Of a DNA stretch of 64,000 nt, positions 25,607 to 33,594 are shown one piece after another. The stretch is from F23-B02 sp946405205 (GTDB lineage Bacteria > Bacillota > Clostridia > Oscillospirales > Oscillospiraceae): assembly GCA_946405205.1 (NCBI GenBank), contig CAMJGL010000006.1, forward strand, positions 34,010 through 98,009, read 5' to 3'. The translations under genes were made by a program, and so were the position numbers. The stretch's first letter is position 1. Every line of letters starts with the position of its first letter. Below the pieces are notes generated by a model that saw only the letters and a program-made list of their open reading frames with translations, was not told the origin of the DNA and made no database searches.

Positions 25607-26884
25607 TCATGTCACAAGCGCGCCGAGGGTGAGGATGCCGAGGTTATCCTTATAGATCTCGTCAAACTGCGATATCGGCAGCGGGTTTACGCCGCGTCCG
25701 GCCTCGATGGTATAGCCCGGGCGGTTAAAATCCTTAATGAACCAGTCCTTGTAGCCCGCGAAGCCCGAGGCATAGGGCGTATCCTCGACCGTGTAGCCGG
25801 ACACCGCCGAAAAGGTATCGGCGATGGCGCGGGAGTTCGTCGGCTCATAGTCGAGAAATTTCCAGTAGATCACCTCGCCCTGCGTGTGATATGCAAGAAT
25901 TAAATTCGGAGAAAGGGACAAAGTAAAGTCATACATCGCACGGCTCTCGGGCGCGACGAGCGGAGCTGAGCCCACATAATCCGTGGGTGCGGGGCTGACA
26001 AAGCCCTGCGCGAATTTGATCTCACGCGCCTGCTCCCAGCCGGCGGGATACTGCAGATTAAGATCGACGCCGCGGATATTGGCCTTCCAGCCCGAGGGAA
26101 ACGGTATCGAGGGATAATTCCGCGCAATGGAGACCGCGTTCTGATAATACTCGCCGCTTGTCAGCTCGCCCGTTACAAGGTCGACGCCGTCGGGGTCAAC
26201 GCAGGGAGCTATGTAGATATTCGATCTGGCGAAAATTTCCGCCGCGCTGCGGCCGAAAATACTGCCGCCGTAGGCATAGGCGTGGGCGAGCTGCTCTGCG
26301 AATTTGAGCAGCACGGGCGTGGTTATCCATTCGTTCGCGTGATGGCTGGCGTTATAAAAGACCCGATTGCTCCCCTGCCCCGCCGACATGAACCACAGCG
26401 TTCTGCCCATGACGCTTTTTCCGATCTCACCTATTTTAATAAACGGATAACGCGCCGCGATGCCCCGCAAGCAGTAGGCTGTCAGCGCGGAGGTGAAGCT
26501 TATCGTCGTGGGTACGACGTCAAAGGGCAGCGGCACGGTCACGCTGCTGCCGATTCGCAAATTTTCCGCGTTCAAATTGGGGTTTGCCGTGTTTATCGCC
26601 TCAAGGGTGGTTCCGTATTGCTGAGCAAGCGAGAATAGCGTGTCGCCGCGGTGTATGCGGTGGACCGCGTAGCCCGTGTACCACGGAACGAGCGTCCTGT
26701 GCGTCGCGGGCCCGACGAGGCCGTCGGCGACAAGGCCGTTATCCGATTGAAAATGCAGCACCGCGTTTCGCGTCTGAGTTCCGAAAATACCGTCGAGCGC
26801 AAGCGTTCCGTAGCCGGCACGGTTTAGCGCAAGCTGCAGGAGCTGGACCGACGGCCCTTCGCTCCCGTATTTTAAAATTTTCAT
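25607..26884 (-). CDS. M14-family peptidase with peptidoglycan-binding and LysM domains
   Basis: Protein of 425 residues. Order: PG_binding_1 (about 5-65, QLALNRAGYGTLALDGIFGTQ in parts), LysM (about 75-118, HRGDTLFSLAQQYGTTLEAIN in parts), then a zinc carboxypeptidase domain of the M14C group (from about 135). Zinc ligands are in HHANEW and AYHTQG; the catalytic Glu is in TIEAGRG. Relatives cleave the gamma-D-Glu-meso-Dap bond of stem peptides and act in sporulation or wall turnover. There is no clear signal peptide, as in several spore-compartment homologues. It is the first host gene right of the ICE. Confidence 0.88.
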   Translation of the reverse strand: MKILKYGSEGPSVQLLQLALNRAGYGTLALDGIFGTQTRNAVLHFQSDNGLVADGLVGPATHRTLVPWYTGYAVHRIHRGDTLFSLAQQYGTTLEAINTANPNLNAENLRIGSSVTVPLPFDVVPTTISFTSALTAYCLRGIAARYPFIKIGEIGKSVMGRTLWFMSAGQGSNRVFYNASHHANEWITTPVLLKFAEQLAHAYAYGGSIFGRSAAEIFARSNIYIAPCVDPDGVDLVTGELTSGEYYQNAVSIARNYPSIPFPSGWKANIRGVDLNLQYPAGWEQAREIKFAQGFVSPAPTDYVGSAPLVAPESRAMYDFTLSLSPNLILAYHTQGEVIYWKFLDYEPTNSRAIADTFSAVSGYTVEDTPYASGFAGYKDWFIKDFNRPGYTIEAGRGVNPLPISQFDEIYKDNLGILTLGALVT

Positions 26885-27028
26885 TTTTCACTCTCCTTAT
26901 TCATCGTAAAAATTGTCTGCGCCGATTTTCGCTGACAGTACGGCGTCAGGTAACGCAGAAAGAATTAGCCTGCTTTATTCTACGCACACACTCACATACT
27001 TTATGTGTGGATGATTGGAGGTGAAAGT

Positions 27029-28009
27029 TTGACAATTAAAAAAATCACGGGCTTTGTGATCGCCGCCATACTTTGCTTTACAATGAGCGCGGCGGCGCTG
27101 GCCCAAAGCCTTGTGCCGGGCGGAAAAGCCCTCGGCATAAGAATGACTACCGACGGTGTGATGGTGGCCGGAGTCTCGGAGGTCGAAACCGAAAACGGTG
27201 TGGTTTCTCCCGCCGCGGACGCGGGAATAATCAAGGGCGACATCATAACGAGGCTCGGCGGCACCGAGATAGACACCGCGGAGGACTTCAAGGCCGCCGC
27301 TTCCGGGCTCAGCGGCGAAAAGATATCCGTGACAGTTGACCGGCAGGGCAAGACAAGGCAGTTCAACATTCAGCCCGCCCTCGGCAGCGACGGCGGCTGG
27401 AAGCTCGGCCTCTGGCTCAGGGACGGCGTTAGCGGCGTCGGTACGCTGACCTTCTACGACCCCGAAAGCGGCGTATACGGCGCGCTGGGGCACAGCATAA
27501 GCGACGCTGACACCGGAGCGGTGCTCCCTCTCGGCGACGGCAGCATTTACGACGCCGAGATAGTCGGCATCGTCCCCGGCCAGGTCGGCGCCCCGGGCGA
27601 GCTTGACGGCGACGCCGACGAAGCAGCCTTCCTCGGCGACATCAGGCTAAACTGCGGCTGCGGTATCTTCGGCGCGGCGGATTTTGAGGGCGAGCTTCTG
27701 GAAACGGGCGAGATAAAGACCGGCAAGGCGACTATCTATTGCACCGTTTCGGGCGACACTGTGAGCGAGTATGAAATTGAGATCAAAAAGGTGTACGAGA
27801 CCTCCGACTTCACGACCGTCATGCTGACGGTGACGGATCCTGAGCTTCTGGCTCAGACCGGCGGCATAGTGCAGGGGATGTCGGGAAGCCCCATAATTCA
27901 GGAGGGAAAGCTTGTGGGTGCTGTTACCCATGTGTTTGTAAACGACCCTACCTCGGGCTACGGCATCAGCATTCAGGATATGCTGAGCATGGCGGAGAAA
28001 TGCGCATAA
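27029..28009 (+). CDS. spoIVB: SpoIVB serine peptidase (S55)
   Basis: Intercompartmental signalling protease of sporulation, 326 residues. In B. subtilis SpoIVB is secreted by the forespore and triggers pro-sigma-K processing. It has an N-terminal signal-anchor, a PDZ domain (about 35-110, DAGIIKGDIITRLGG) and the S55 domain with catalytic His in ALGHSISD and Ser in GMSGSPI. It is shorter than the B. subtilis protein (about 425 residues). The TTG at 27029 is chosen because GGAGGTGA lies five bases upstream; in-frame ATG codons further up overlap that site. Spo0A, often its neighbour, is not adjacent here. Confidence 0.93.
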   Translation: MTIKKITGFVIAAILCFTMSAAALAQSLVPGGKALGIRMTTDGVMVAGVSEVETENGVVSPAADAGIIKGDIITRLGGTEIDTAEDFKAAASGLSGEKISVTVDRQGKTRQFNIQPALGSDGGWKLGLWLRDGVSGVGTLTFYDPESGVYGALGHSISDADTGAVLPLGDGSIYDAEIVGIVPGQVGAPGELDGDADEAAFLGDIRLNCGCGIFGAADFEGELLETGEIKTGKATIYCTVSGDTVSEYEIEIKKVYETSDFTTVMLTVTDPELLAQTGGIVQGMSGSPIIQEGKLVGAVTHVFVNDPTSGYGISIQDMLSMAEKCA

Positions 28010-28032
28010 CACCGGAAAAACCGAATACGAAA

Positions 28033-28060
28033 ACAAGGACGGGCTCTTGCCCGTCCTTGT
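28033..28060. terminator. Bidirectional terminator
   Basis: Perfect 12-bp stem ACAAGGACGGGC (28033-28044) with 28049-28060, four-base loop, between the convergent spoIVB and Gtr-like genes. T-runs are weak. Confidence 0.75.
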
Positions 28061-28061
28061 A

Positions 28062-29654
28062 CTATCCCATTTTTATAACCAGAACGCCGTTTACCATTTT
28101 CATGCATCCGTCGGAGGGGAACGCAGGCATCTCCTGCACCTGCGGGTCGGCCTTCAGGCTGTCGTGCAGCTCATCGCCGCAAAGCTTTATCGGGTAGTCC
28201 AGAACATATTTGAAGTACGCTTCATACGCATTGTAATAATAGCGCGAGGTATCACGGGGGATCGTGTTGTCCGAATCCAGTCCGGTTATATAACGCACCT
28301 TTTCCATGCCGGGTACCGTTCCGGCGGTATTGTCCGCACCCACAAAGGCGACCGTTGTTTCTTCATACACATAGTCGTCCCGCTGCTCAAGCATCGTTAC
28401 TACACGGGTCATCCTGCTCAGGGCCGCATCGGCCTCGAGCTCTTTTTTCACATAAGCCGTGTTCGCGAGCACAACATTCTGCCACAGCACGAAAAACGCC
28501 AGCAGGCAGGCCGCCGCACGAAGCAGCGATGTCTGACGTCCCGGGAGCATATCTTTGTCGCAGAATCTGTACGCCAGGCATACGAGAAAGATATAGAAAA
28601 ACCACACGGAGAAGACCATCAGGTCATGCACATTGTTTCCTCTGCTCAGAAAATAAATGCTTATCATTGCAAAGGGCAGCAGCAATGCCAGCAGGCAGAC
28701 AAGGGCTATCCTGTCCGCCCCGTACTTTTTCCGCACGAAGACCCTGACAGTTTGTATGCACAGGGCGGCGGAAACACAGAGCACGGCGATGCCGAGCACG
28801 AGCCGCGGATAGGCTCTGTGAAGCACGGTCTCTCCCAAATATGTGAGCGCTGGCTTTATAAGACCCGCATAAAGCGCGAGCGGATCCTGCCCCTGAAAGG
28901 CAAACACATCCGTTCTCGTCTGAGGCGCGATGCCCGTTGCAGCGAAAACGAGCTTTCCCGCCAGCATATACAGCAGTCCGCCCAGCACAAGCATCAGAAC
29001 GCCCCAGAGTCCGTGCCGGATAACGTCGCGGGTTTTTGCGTCATCGAACAGCTCCTTTATCGAGAGCGCGATAACAAGCGTCAGGGCGACGGAAAAATAC
29101 GCCTGATATATGCCGATCGAAAAAAGCAGGCAGATACTGCCGGACAGACAGCGGACGGAGCTTCCGCCCTTTTTCCAGCAATACACCGACGCGGCCGCCA
29201 GCATCAGGGAAAACGCGTTAAAGTCAAACTCATAGATATATGTTGCGAGCTGGGAGATATATGTGATGTTGGTCACCATAAGTCCCGCGATAATAAACAC
29301 CGGCAGCCTTGAACGGACGTCAAAAAGCCGGACGACCATATACACCGCCGCCGCAGTCCAGAGCAGGCCGAGCAGACCGATCAGCCAGGGCAGCGTGACG
29401 GGGCCTCTGAACACCGCCCGGTAGAGCGGAACGAAAAATCTTCCGAGCTCGATCTTCCACGCTTCCTCCGTGGGCGTGGCAGCGAAGGCATTCAGCACGT
29501 CATGGGAAAGGCTGCAGTGAAAGAAGCCGTAAGCATGGGCAAGCAGGCCCCAGAAGAGCACCGAGGCGGCACAGAGAAGCACTATGTTTTTTTGTTCCTT
29601 CAGGCCGCATTTCAGCCTGTCCGCCGTTTGCTGCAATGACAGACAACACCTCAT
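28062..29654 (-). CDS. Polytopic membrane protein, Gtr-type glucosyltransferase domain family
   Basis: Integral membrane protein of 530 residues with about eleven predicted helices and a C-terminal soluble segment of about 110 residues. The overall form and motifs (SLSHDVLNAF near the start, ELGRFFVPLYR, a DFNAF loop) fit the GtrII/Glucos_trans_II family, which transfers glucosyl groups from a lipid carrier to surface glycans. The acceptor is unknown and the family call is by recognition of layout. It has AGGAGG before the start and is followed by the spoIVB-facing terminator. Confidence 0.62.
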   Translation of the reverse strand: MRCCLSLQQTADRLKCGLKEQKNIVLLCAASVLFWGLLAHAYGFFHCSLSHDVLNAFAATPTEEAWKIELGRFFVPLYRAVFRGPVTLPWLIGLLGLLWTAAAVYMVVRLFDVRSRLPVFIIAGLMVTNITYISQLATYIYEFDFNAFSLMLAAASVYCWKKGGSSVRCLSGSICLLFSIGIYQAYFSVALTLVIALSIKELFDDAKTRDVIRHGLWGVLMLVLGGLLYMLAGKLVFAATGIAPQTRTDVFAFQGQDPLALYAGLIKPALTYLGETVLHRAYPRLVLGIAVLCVSAALCIQTVRVFVRKKYGADRIALVCLLALLLPFAMISIYFLSRGNNVHDLMVFSVWFFYIFLVCLAYRFCDKDMLPGRQTSLLRAAACLLAFFVLWQNVVLANTAYVKKELEADAALSRMTRVVTMLEQRDDYVYEETTVAFVGADNTAGTVPGMEKVRYITGLDSDNTIPRDTSRYYYNAYEAYFKYVLDYPIKLCGDELHDSLKADPQVQEMPAFPSDGCMKMVNGVLVIKMG

Positions 29655-29696
29655 TTATCGTGTTCCTCCTGTATTATCAGAGCAGGCAATATGAAG

Positions 29697-29727
29697 CTTC
29701 AGGGGCGAGCCTCGCCACCCCTGAAAC
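29697..29727. terminator. Hairpin of the GGGGCGAG repeat type
   Basis: TTCAGGGGCGAG pairs with CTCGCCACCCCTGAA (one small bulge) right after the LOG-family stop codon. It shares the GGGGCGAGC word with palindromic repeats at about 32670 and 38530. It may terminate the MFS-LOG operon. Confidence 0.55.
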
Positions 29728-29728
29728 C

Positions 29729-30310
29729 TCACTTGTTATAGTCCTCAAGGCGCCTTATGCTGCCCTTTCGCGGGACATAGCGCGCAATGCACTCAAGCGC
29801 CTGTCCGGGGGTATCGGCCAGCTCATAAAGCTCAAGGCAGCCGCGTGACATGAAGCGCTGACGCGCCGTGTTTTCAAGCATTTGCTGCATGGGGGCATAG
29901 TAGTCGTTGGTGTTCAGGACGACTATCGCCCTGTCCGAGCGTCCGAGCTGCTTGAGCGTGAGCATCTCAAAAAACTCCTCGAAGGTGCCTATGCCGCCGG
30001 GCAGCACGATGCAGGCCTCGGAGCGCTCCTCCATGAGCTGCTTGCGCTCGCGCATGGTCTCGGTGAAAACAAGCTCGGTGCAGTGCTCATAGATTATCCC
30101 CGGCTCATCGAAGAATTTCGGAACGATGCCGATGATCCTGCCACCGTTTTCATATGCGCCCCTCGCGGCGGCTCCCATGAGCCCCTCCCTGCCGCCGCCG
30201 AACACGAGGGTGTGTCCCTGCCGCGCAATAAGCGAGCCCAGAAGCTCCGCCTCAGCGTAGTAGCTTTCCTCAAGCTCCCTGCCGGAGGCGCCGAAAATGC
30301 AGATATTCAT
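29729..30310 (-). CDS. LOG-family protein (TIGR00730; putative phosphoribohydrolase)
   Basis: Rossmann-fold protein of 193 residues with the signature PGGIGTFEEFFE and the GGGREGLMGA loop. The LOG family (once annotated as lysine decarboxylase) includes enzymes that release free bases from nucleoside 5'-monophosphates such as cytokinin ribotides; in bacteria the physiological substrate is often unclear. Its start codon overlaps the stop of the MFS gene by one base (TGATG), so it is translationally coupled to a transporter, suggesting a joint role. Confidence 0.88.
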   Translation of the reverse strand: MNICIFGASGRELEESYYAEAELLGSLIARQGHTLVFGGGREGLMGAAARGAYENGGRIIGIVPKFFDEPGIIYEHCTELVFTETMRERKQLMEERSEACIVLPGGIGTFEEFFEMLTLKQLGRSDRAIVVLNTNDYYAPMQQMLENTARQRFMSRGCLELYELADTPGQALECIARYVPRKGSIRRLEDYNK

Positions 30311-31644
30311 CAGTCATCCATGTCCTCGAAGGCGTCGAGTCCCTTCTTCGCCTCGGGTTTGTTATCGCCGTGCTTTACGAACAGCATGGTTGCAAAGCTC
30401 ATGGCGACAAAGGCCGCCGCGTAGGGAAACAGTGCGGTGTAGCTGACATTGCGCATGAGGTAGCCGGCAACGACCGGGGTCACGACCTGCGCGGCCATGG
30501 AGAAGGTGTAGTAGTAGCCGGTGAATTTGCCGATATCCGAGCCCTTGCACATCTCGACGACCATGGGCAGGGAGTTGACGTTGATGGCGGCCCACGCAAG
30601 ACCCACGAGCGCGAACACAACGAACATGACGAGGTTTATCTCGTGATACGTCGTAGTCAGGAAATAGCCCAGTCCGAAGCAGCTCGCCAGCAGGATGATG
30701 CCGCCCATGATGGTCCTTTTTCTGCCGATTTTCGAGGCAAGAACGCCGATGGGGATATAGCTGATGACCGCGCCGCCGGTGGCGATGAGCAGGCAGGTGG
30801 AGGCTCCGCCCAGAGCCTGGCCCATGACCTGGCTCACATAGGTGGTGAACCACGTTTCAACGGCGTTGTAGCCGATGAACCAGAGGCATATCGACGCCAG
30901 CAGGAAGCCGAGGCTCTTCTTGACGCTTTTCGGCAGGGTCTCATGACCGCTGCCGTCGTCCTCGGCGAGGTTCCACTCGGGATGCTTTGCCTCCAACTCC
31001 TTCTGCTCGGCGACGAGCTTCGGCTCCTTGACGGTGAGGAACAGCACTCCCACCGCGACGAACATTATCGACGCGACGACGATGAACAGCGGCTGGTAAT
31101 TGACGTGCTCAAGTCCCGCGACCTTGCTGTTGGGGTACATGACCGCGGCAACGCCGAGGTAGATGACGCCGCCGAGCGCGCCCATGAGATTGATGATGGC
31201 GTTTGCCTTGCTGCGCAGGGGCTTGGGCGTGATATCCGGCATCAGTGCGACCGCCGGAGAGCGGTATGTACCCATCGCCACGAGCAGAAGGCCGAGAACA
31301 ATGACGAAGGATACGGTCTTAAAGCCGCTGGGCGCGGCGGAATAGCTGTTGTCGATGATGGGCAGAATGTTCATCAGGATGATTGCGGCGCCCGTGCCGA
31401 AAAGCACATAGGGCATACGCTTGCCTATCCTTGTGCTCGTTTTGTCCGAGAGCGAGCCGAAAAGCGGCAGCAGGAACAGCGCAAGCACATTGTCCGCCGC
31501 CATTATCATGCCTGAATAGGTCTCGTTGAGGTGGAAGGTGTTTGTAAGGATCAGGGGAACGATGCTGTTGTACATCTGCCAGAAGGCGCAGATGGACAGG
31601 AACGCAAGTCCCGTCAGTACGGTTCGTTTGTTGTCAAGTTTCAT
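30310..31644 (-). CDS. MFS transporter (SLC45/GPH-like sugar carrier)
   Basis: Twelve-helix permease of 444 residues. The loop GSLSDKTSTRIGKRMPY and the segment TPKPLRSKANAIINLMG are typical of the sugar-cation and SLC45-like branch of the MFS. The middle loop is long and charged. The start at 31644 is chosen since GGAGG lies in the upstream frame just before it. It is co-transcribed and overlaps with the LOG-family gene downstream. Substrate unknown; a sugar or nucleoside is possible. Confidence 0.82.
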   Translation of the reverse strand: MKLDNKRTVLTGLAFLSICAFWQMYNSIVPLILTNTFHLNETYSGMIMAADNVLALFLLPLFGSLSDKTSTRIGKRMPYVLFGTGAAIILMNILPIIDNSYSAAPSGFKTVSFVIVLGLLLVAMGTYRSPAVALMPDITPKPLRSKANAIINLMGALGGVIYLGVAAVMYPNSKVAGLEHVNYQPLFIVVASIMFVAVGVLFLTVKEPKLVAEQKELEAKHPEWNLAEDDGSGHETLPKSVKKSLGFLLASICLWFIGYNAVETWFTTYVSQVMGQALGGASTCLLIATGGAVISYIPIGVLASKIGRKRTIMGGIILLASCFGLGYFLTTTYHEINLVMFVVFALVGLAWAAINVNSLPMVVEMCKGSDIGKFTGYYYTFSMAAQVVTPVVAGYLMRNVSYTALFPYAAAFVAMSFATMLFVKHGDNKPEAKKGLDAFEDMDD

Positions 31645-31736
31645 AAAAGCCTCCATATGATCAAGCCGGATACTTATACGGAATGATTTTACAACAAAAT
31701 GCTTTTTTACACAACAAAAATTTACCTACATTATGT

Positions 31737-31765
31737 TTGACCCCGCGGCATTATGGGTGTAAAAT
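31737..31765 (+). promoter_or_regulatory. Promoter of the glycerophosphodiesterase gene
   Basis: TTGACC (31737-31742), 17-base spacer, TAAAAT (31760-31765). It reads toward the gene at 31796 and lies in the divergent region with the MFS gene. Confidence 0.75.
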
Positions 31766-31795
31766 ACAGTATAGATGTAAACGGAGGTACCCACT

Positions 31796-32629
31796 ATGAA
31801 TAATACTTCTAAATTCCTCCTTCACGCAGCGCTCGCCGGCGGCGCGGCTGCGGCCGGACTTATTTTCCTCGTTGCACCCGGCAAGATCCGCAGAAAGCAG
31901 AAGGAGCCTTTTAAAAACCGCAATTTTGCCCACCGCGGGCTTCATAAGCGCGATAGATCCATACCCGAAAACTCCCTTGCCGCCTTTGAAAGAGCCTCCA
32001 GATACGGCTACGGTATCGAGCTGGACGTTCAGCTTTCCAGGGACGGCGAGGTCGTCGTGTTCCATGACGACACCTTAAACCGCGTCTGCGGCGTGGACGC
32101 GAGAGTGGACGAAAAGACCCTCGCCGAGCTTCAGCAGCTTTCGCTCTGCGGAACCGGCGAGACCATCCCGCTGTTTTCCGAGGTGCTCAGGACCGTCAGG
32201 GGCCGCGGCGCGCTCATCGTCGAGCTCAAAAACGGCAAGCGCAACAAGGAGCTTTGCGAAAAGACCTACGCCCTGCTGCGCCGCTATTCCGGCGATTACT
32301 GCATCGAGAGCTTTAACCCCTTCATCGTCCGCTGGTTCAGGCTCAACGCACCCGAGGTCGTCCGCGGTCAGCTTGCAAATCCCCCCGCCGACTACAACGG
32401 CGAGGTAAACCCCGTGACCGGCTTCCTGCTGGGAAATGTGCTCCTCAACTTCCTCGGAAGGCCCCAGTTCATCGCGTATAAGCTCGCGAAAAAGCCCTTC
32501 ACCGTGAAGCTCTCCGAATTTCTCGGAGCCATGAAGATCTGCTGGACCAGTCATGAATGGATCAACGAAAAAGGCCACGATGCCGTCATCTTTGAGTTCT
32601 ACAAGCCGAAGCTGATATACAAAAAATAA
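31796..32629 (+). CDS. Glycerophosphodiester phosphodiesterase
   Basis: Membrane-anchored GDPD enzyme of 277 residues that hydrolyses glycerophosphodiesters to glycerol-3-phosphate and an alcohol. The N-terminal helix (about 8-26) is followed by the TIM-barrel signature: NFAHRGLH, IPENSLAAFERA, IELDVQLSRDG, VVFHDDTLNR, and a later VELKNG. The catalytic His pair and Glu-x-Asp metal site are all present. CGGAGGT precedes the start, and a canonical promoter lies upstream. It is a single-gene unit ended by a complex palindrome. Confidence 0.93.
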   Translation: MNNTSKFLLHAALAGGAAAAGLIFLVAPGKIRRKQKEPFKNRNFAHRGLHKRDRSIPENSLAAFERASRYGYGIELDVQLSRDGEVVVFHDDTLNRVCGVDARVDEKTLAELQQLSLCGTGETIPLFSEVLRTVRGRGALIVELKNGKRNKELCEKTYALLRRYSGDYCIESFNPFIVRWFRLNAPEVVRGQLANPPADYNGEVNPVTGFLLGNVLLNFLGRPQFIAYKLAKKPFTVKLSEFLGAMKICWTSHEWINEKGHDAVIFEFYKPKLIYKK

Positions 32630-32755
32630 AAGCTCAGTTAAATGAGTAGTTCAAGAAAAGCTCCCGCAGGGGCGAGCATCGCTCGTCCGCGGACGGCCGG
32701 CGGCCGCCCCTGCGGGGCTTTCTTATTCAGTCTCTCATTTACTGAGCTTTTTTCA
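32627..32755. repeat. Nested palindromic intergenic repeat and terminator
   Basis: Outer arms AAGCTCAGTTAAATGAG (from about 32630) and CTCATTTACTGAGCTT (32734-32749) pair almost fully. Inside, AGCTCCCGCAGGGGCG (about 32659) pairs with CGCCCCTGCGGGGCT (about 32703-32718), and the inner core is GAGCATCGCTC. The outer arms, with their A and T runs, can end both convergent genes; the inner GGGGCGAGCATCGCTCGTCCGC core recurs near 38530. Confidence 0.75.
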
Positions 32756-32759
32756 TGCC

Positions 32760-33437
32760 TTAAAGTATCCTGCCGTCGGCAGTGATCGTGACCGTCTTAA
32801 AGGGGATCTTTTTGCCCGACGCGGCGATGGCGCGCTGCACGGCCATTTGCAGCCCGCCGCAGCAGGGCACCTGCATACGGGCAAGGGTCACGCTTTTTAT
32901 GTCGTTTGCGCGGAATATCTCCCCGAGCTTTTCGGCATAGTCAACAGCGTCCAGCTTCGGGCAGCCGATGAGCGTGACCCTGCCCTTGACGAAGTCCTCG
33001 TGGAAGCTGCCGTAGGCATAGGCGCTGCAGTCGGCGGCTATCAGCAGGTCGGCGCCGTCAAAGCAGTCGGCGTTTACCGGCGCAAGCTTTATCTGGACCG
33101 GCCAGTTTGAAAGCCGCGAGGGCACGCTGCACGCCTGTCCGTCCCCGCTGACATTTATTTTTCTCGGAGCGGAGCCGGGACAGCCCGAAGCGGCTCCCTT
33201 TGCGGCCATCGCCGCTTTCACGGCGGCCTCGTCATAGGGCAGCGCCTCTCTCTCGACGAAGCTTATCGCCTCCATCGGGCAGTTGGGCAGACAGTCGCCG
33301 AGCCCGTCGCAGTAATCGTCCCGAAGGAGCCTCGCCTTGCCGTCGACAAGCCCGATCGCTCCCTCGTGACACGCCGTGACGCAGGCGCCGCAGCCATTGC
33401 ACTTTTCCTCGTTTATCTCTATAACTCTTCGGATCAT
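32760..33437 (-). CDS. 4Fe-4S ferredoxin-type protein
   Basis: Protein of 225 residues. The N-terminal ~60 residues form a two-cluster ferredoxin: CNGCGACVTACHEG and YCDGLGDCLPNCP (the second cluster is of the spaced CX5-7CXXXC form). The remaining part has further Cys (GCPGSAP, DCFDGADL, CPKLD, VPCCGGLQ) and resembles a domain found in clostridial iron-sulfur proteins of unknown role. Electron transfer is likely; partners are not encoded beside it. GAGG precedes the start. Confidence 0.85.
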   Translation of the reverse strand: MIRRVIEINEEKCNGCGACVTACHEGAIGLVDGKARLLRDDYCDGLGDCLPNCPMEAISFVEREALPYDEAAVKAAMAAKGAASGCPGSAPRKINVSGDGQACSVPSRLSNWPVQIKLAPVNADCFDGADLLIAADCSAYAYGSFHEDFVKGRVTLIGCPKLDAVDYAEKLGEIFRANDIKSVTLARMQVPCCGGLQMAVQRAIAASGKKIPFKTVTITADGRIL

Positions 33438-33530
33438 AAGCCTGACCTCCTCACATTTTTGTTTTTTGCCGTTTCATCTTAATACAAACGAGCCGCGAAA
33501 GCTGTTGCACACGCAACATATAAAATTGGC

Positions 33531-33559
33531 AAAAGCAGCCGCCCGAGGGCGGCTGCTTT
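33531..33559 (-). terminator. Terminator of the SLH 5'-nucleotidase gene
   Basis: Perfect 12-bp stem AAAGCAGCCGCC (33532-33543) with 33548-33559; on the minus strand followed by TTTTGCCAATTTT. Confidence 0.85.
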
Positions 33560-33594
33560 CATGTATGCTTAGATGCTGATATTCTGCCGACTTA

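Noticed and set aside
28047..29312. Plus-strand open frame of 421 codons
   Set aside because: Antisense to the Gtr-like membrane protein gene; begins inside the terminator.
30370..31515. Plus-strand open frame of 381 codons
   Set aside because: Antisense to the MFS transporter; His/Asp-rich translation with no start signals.
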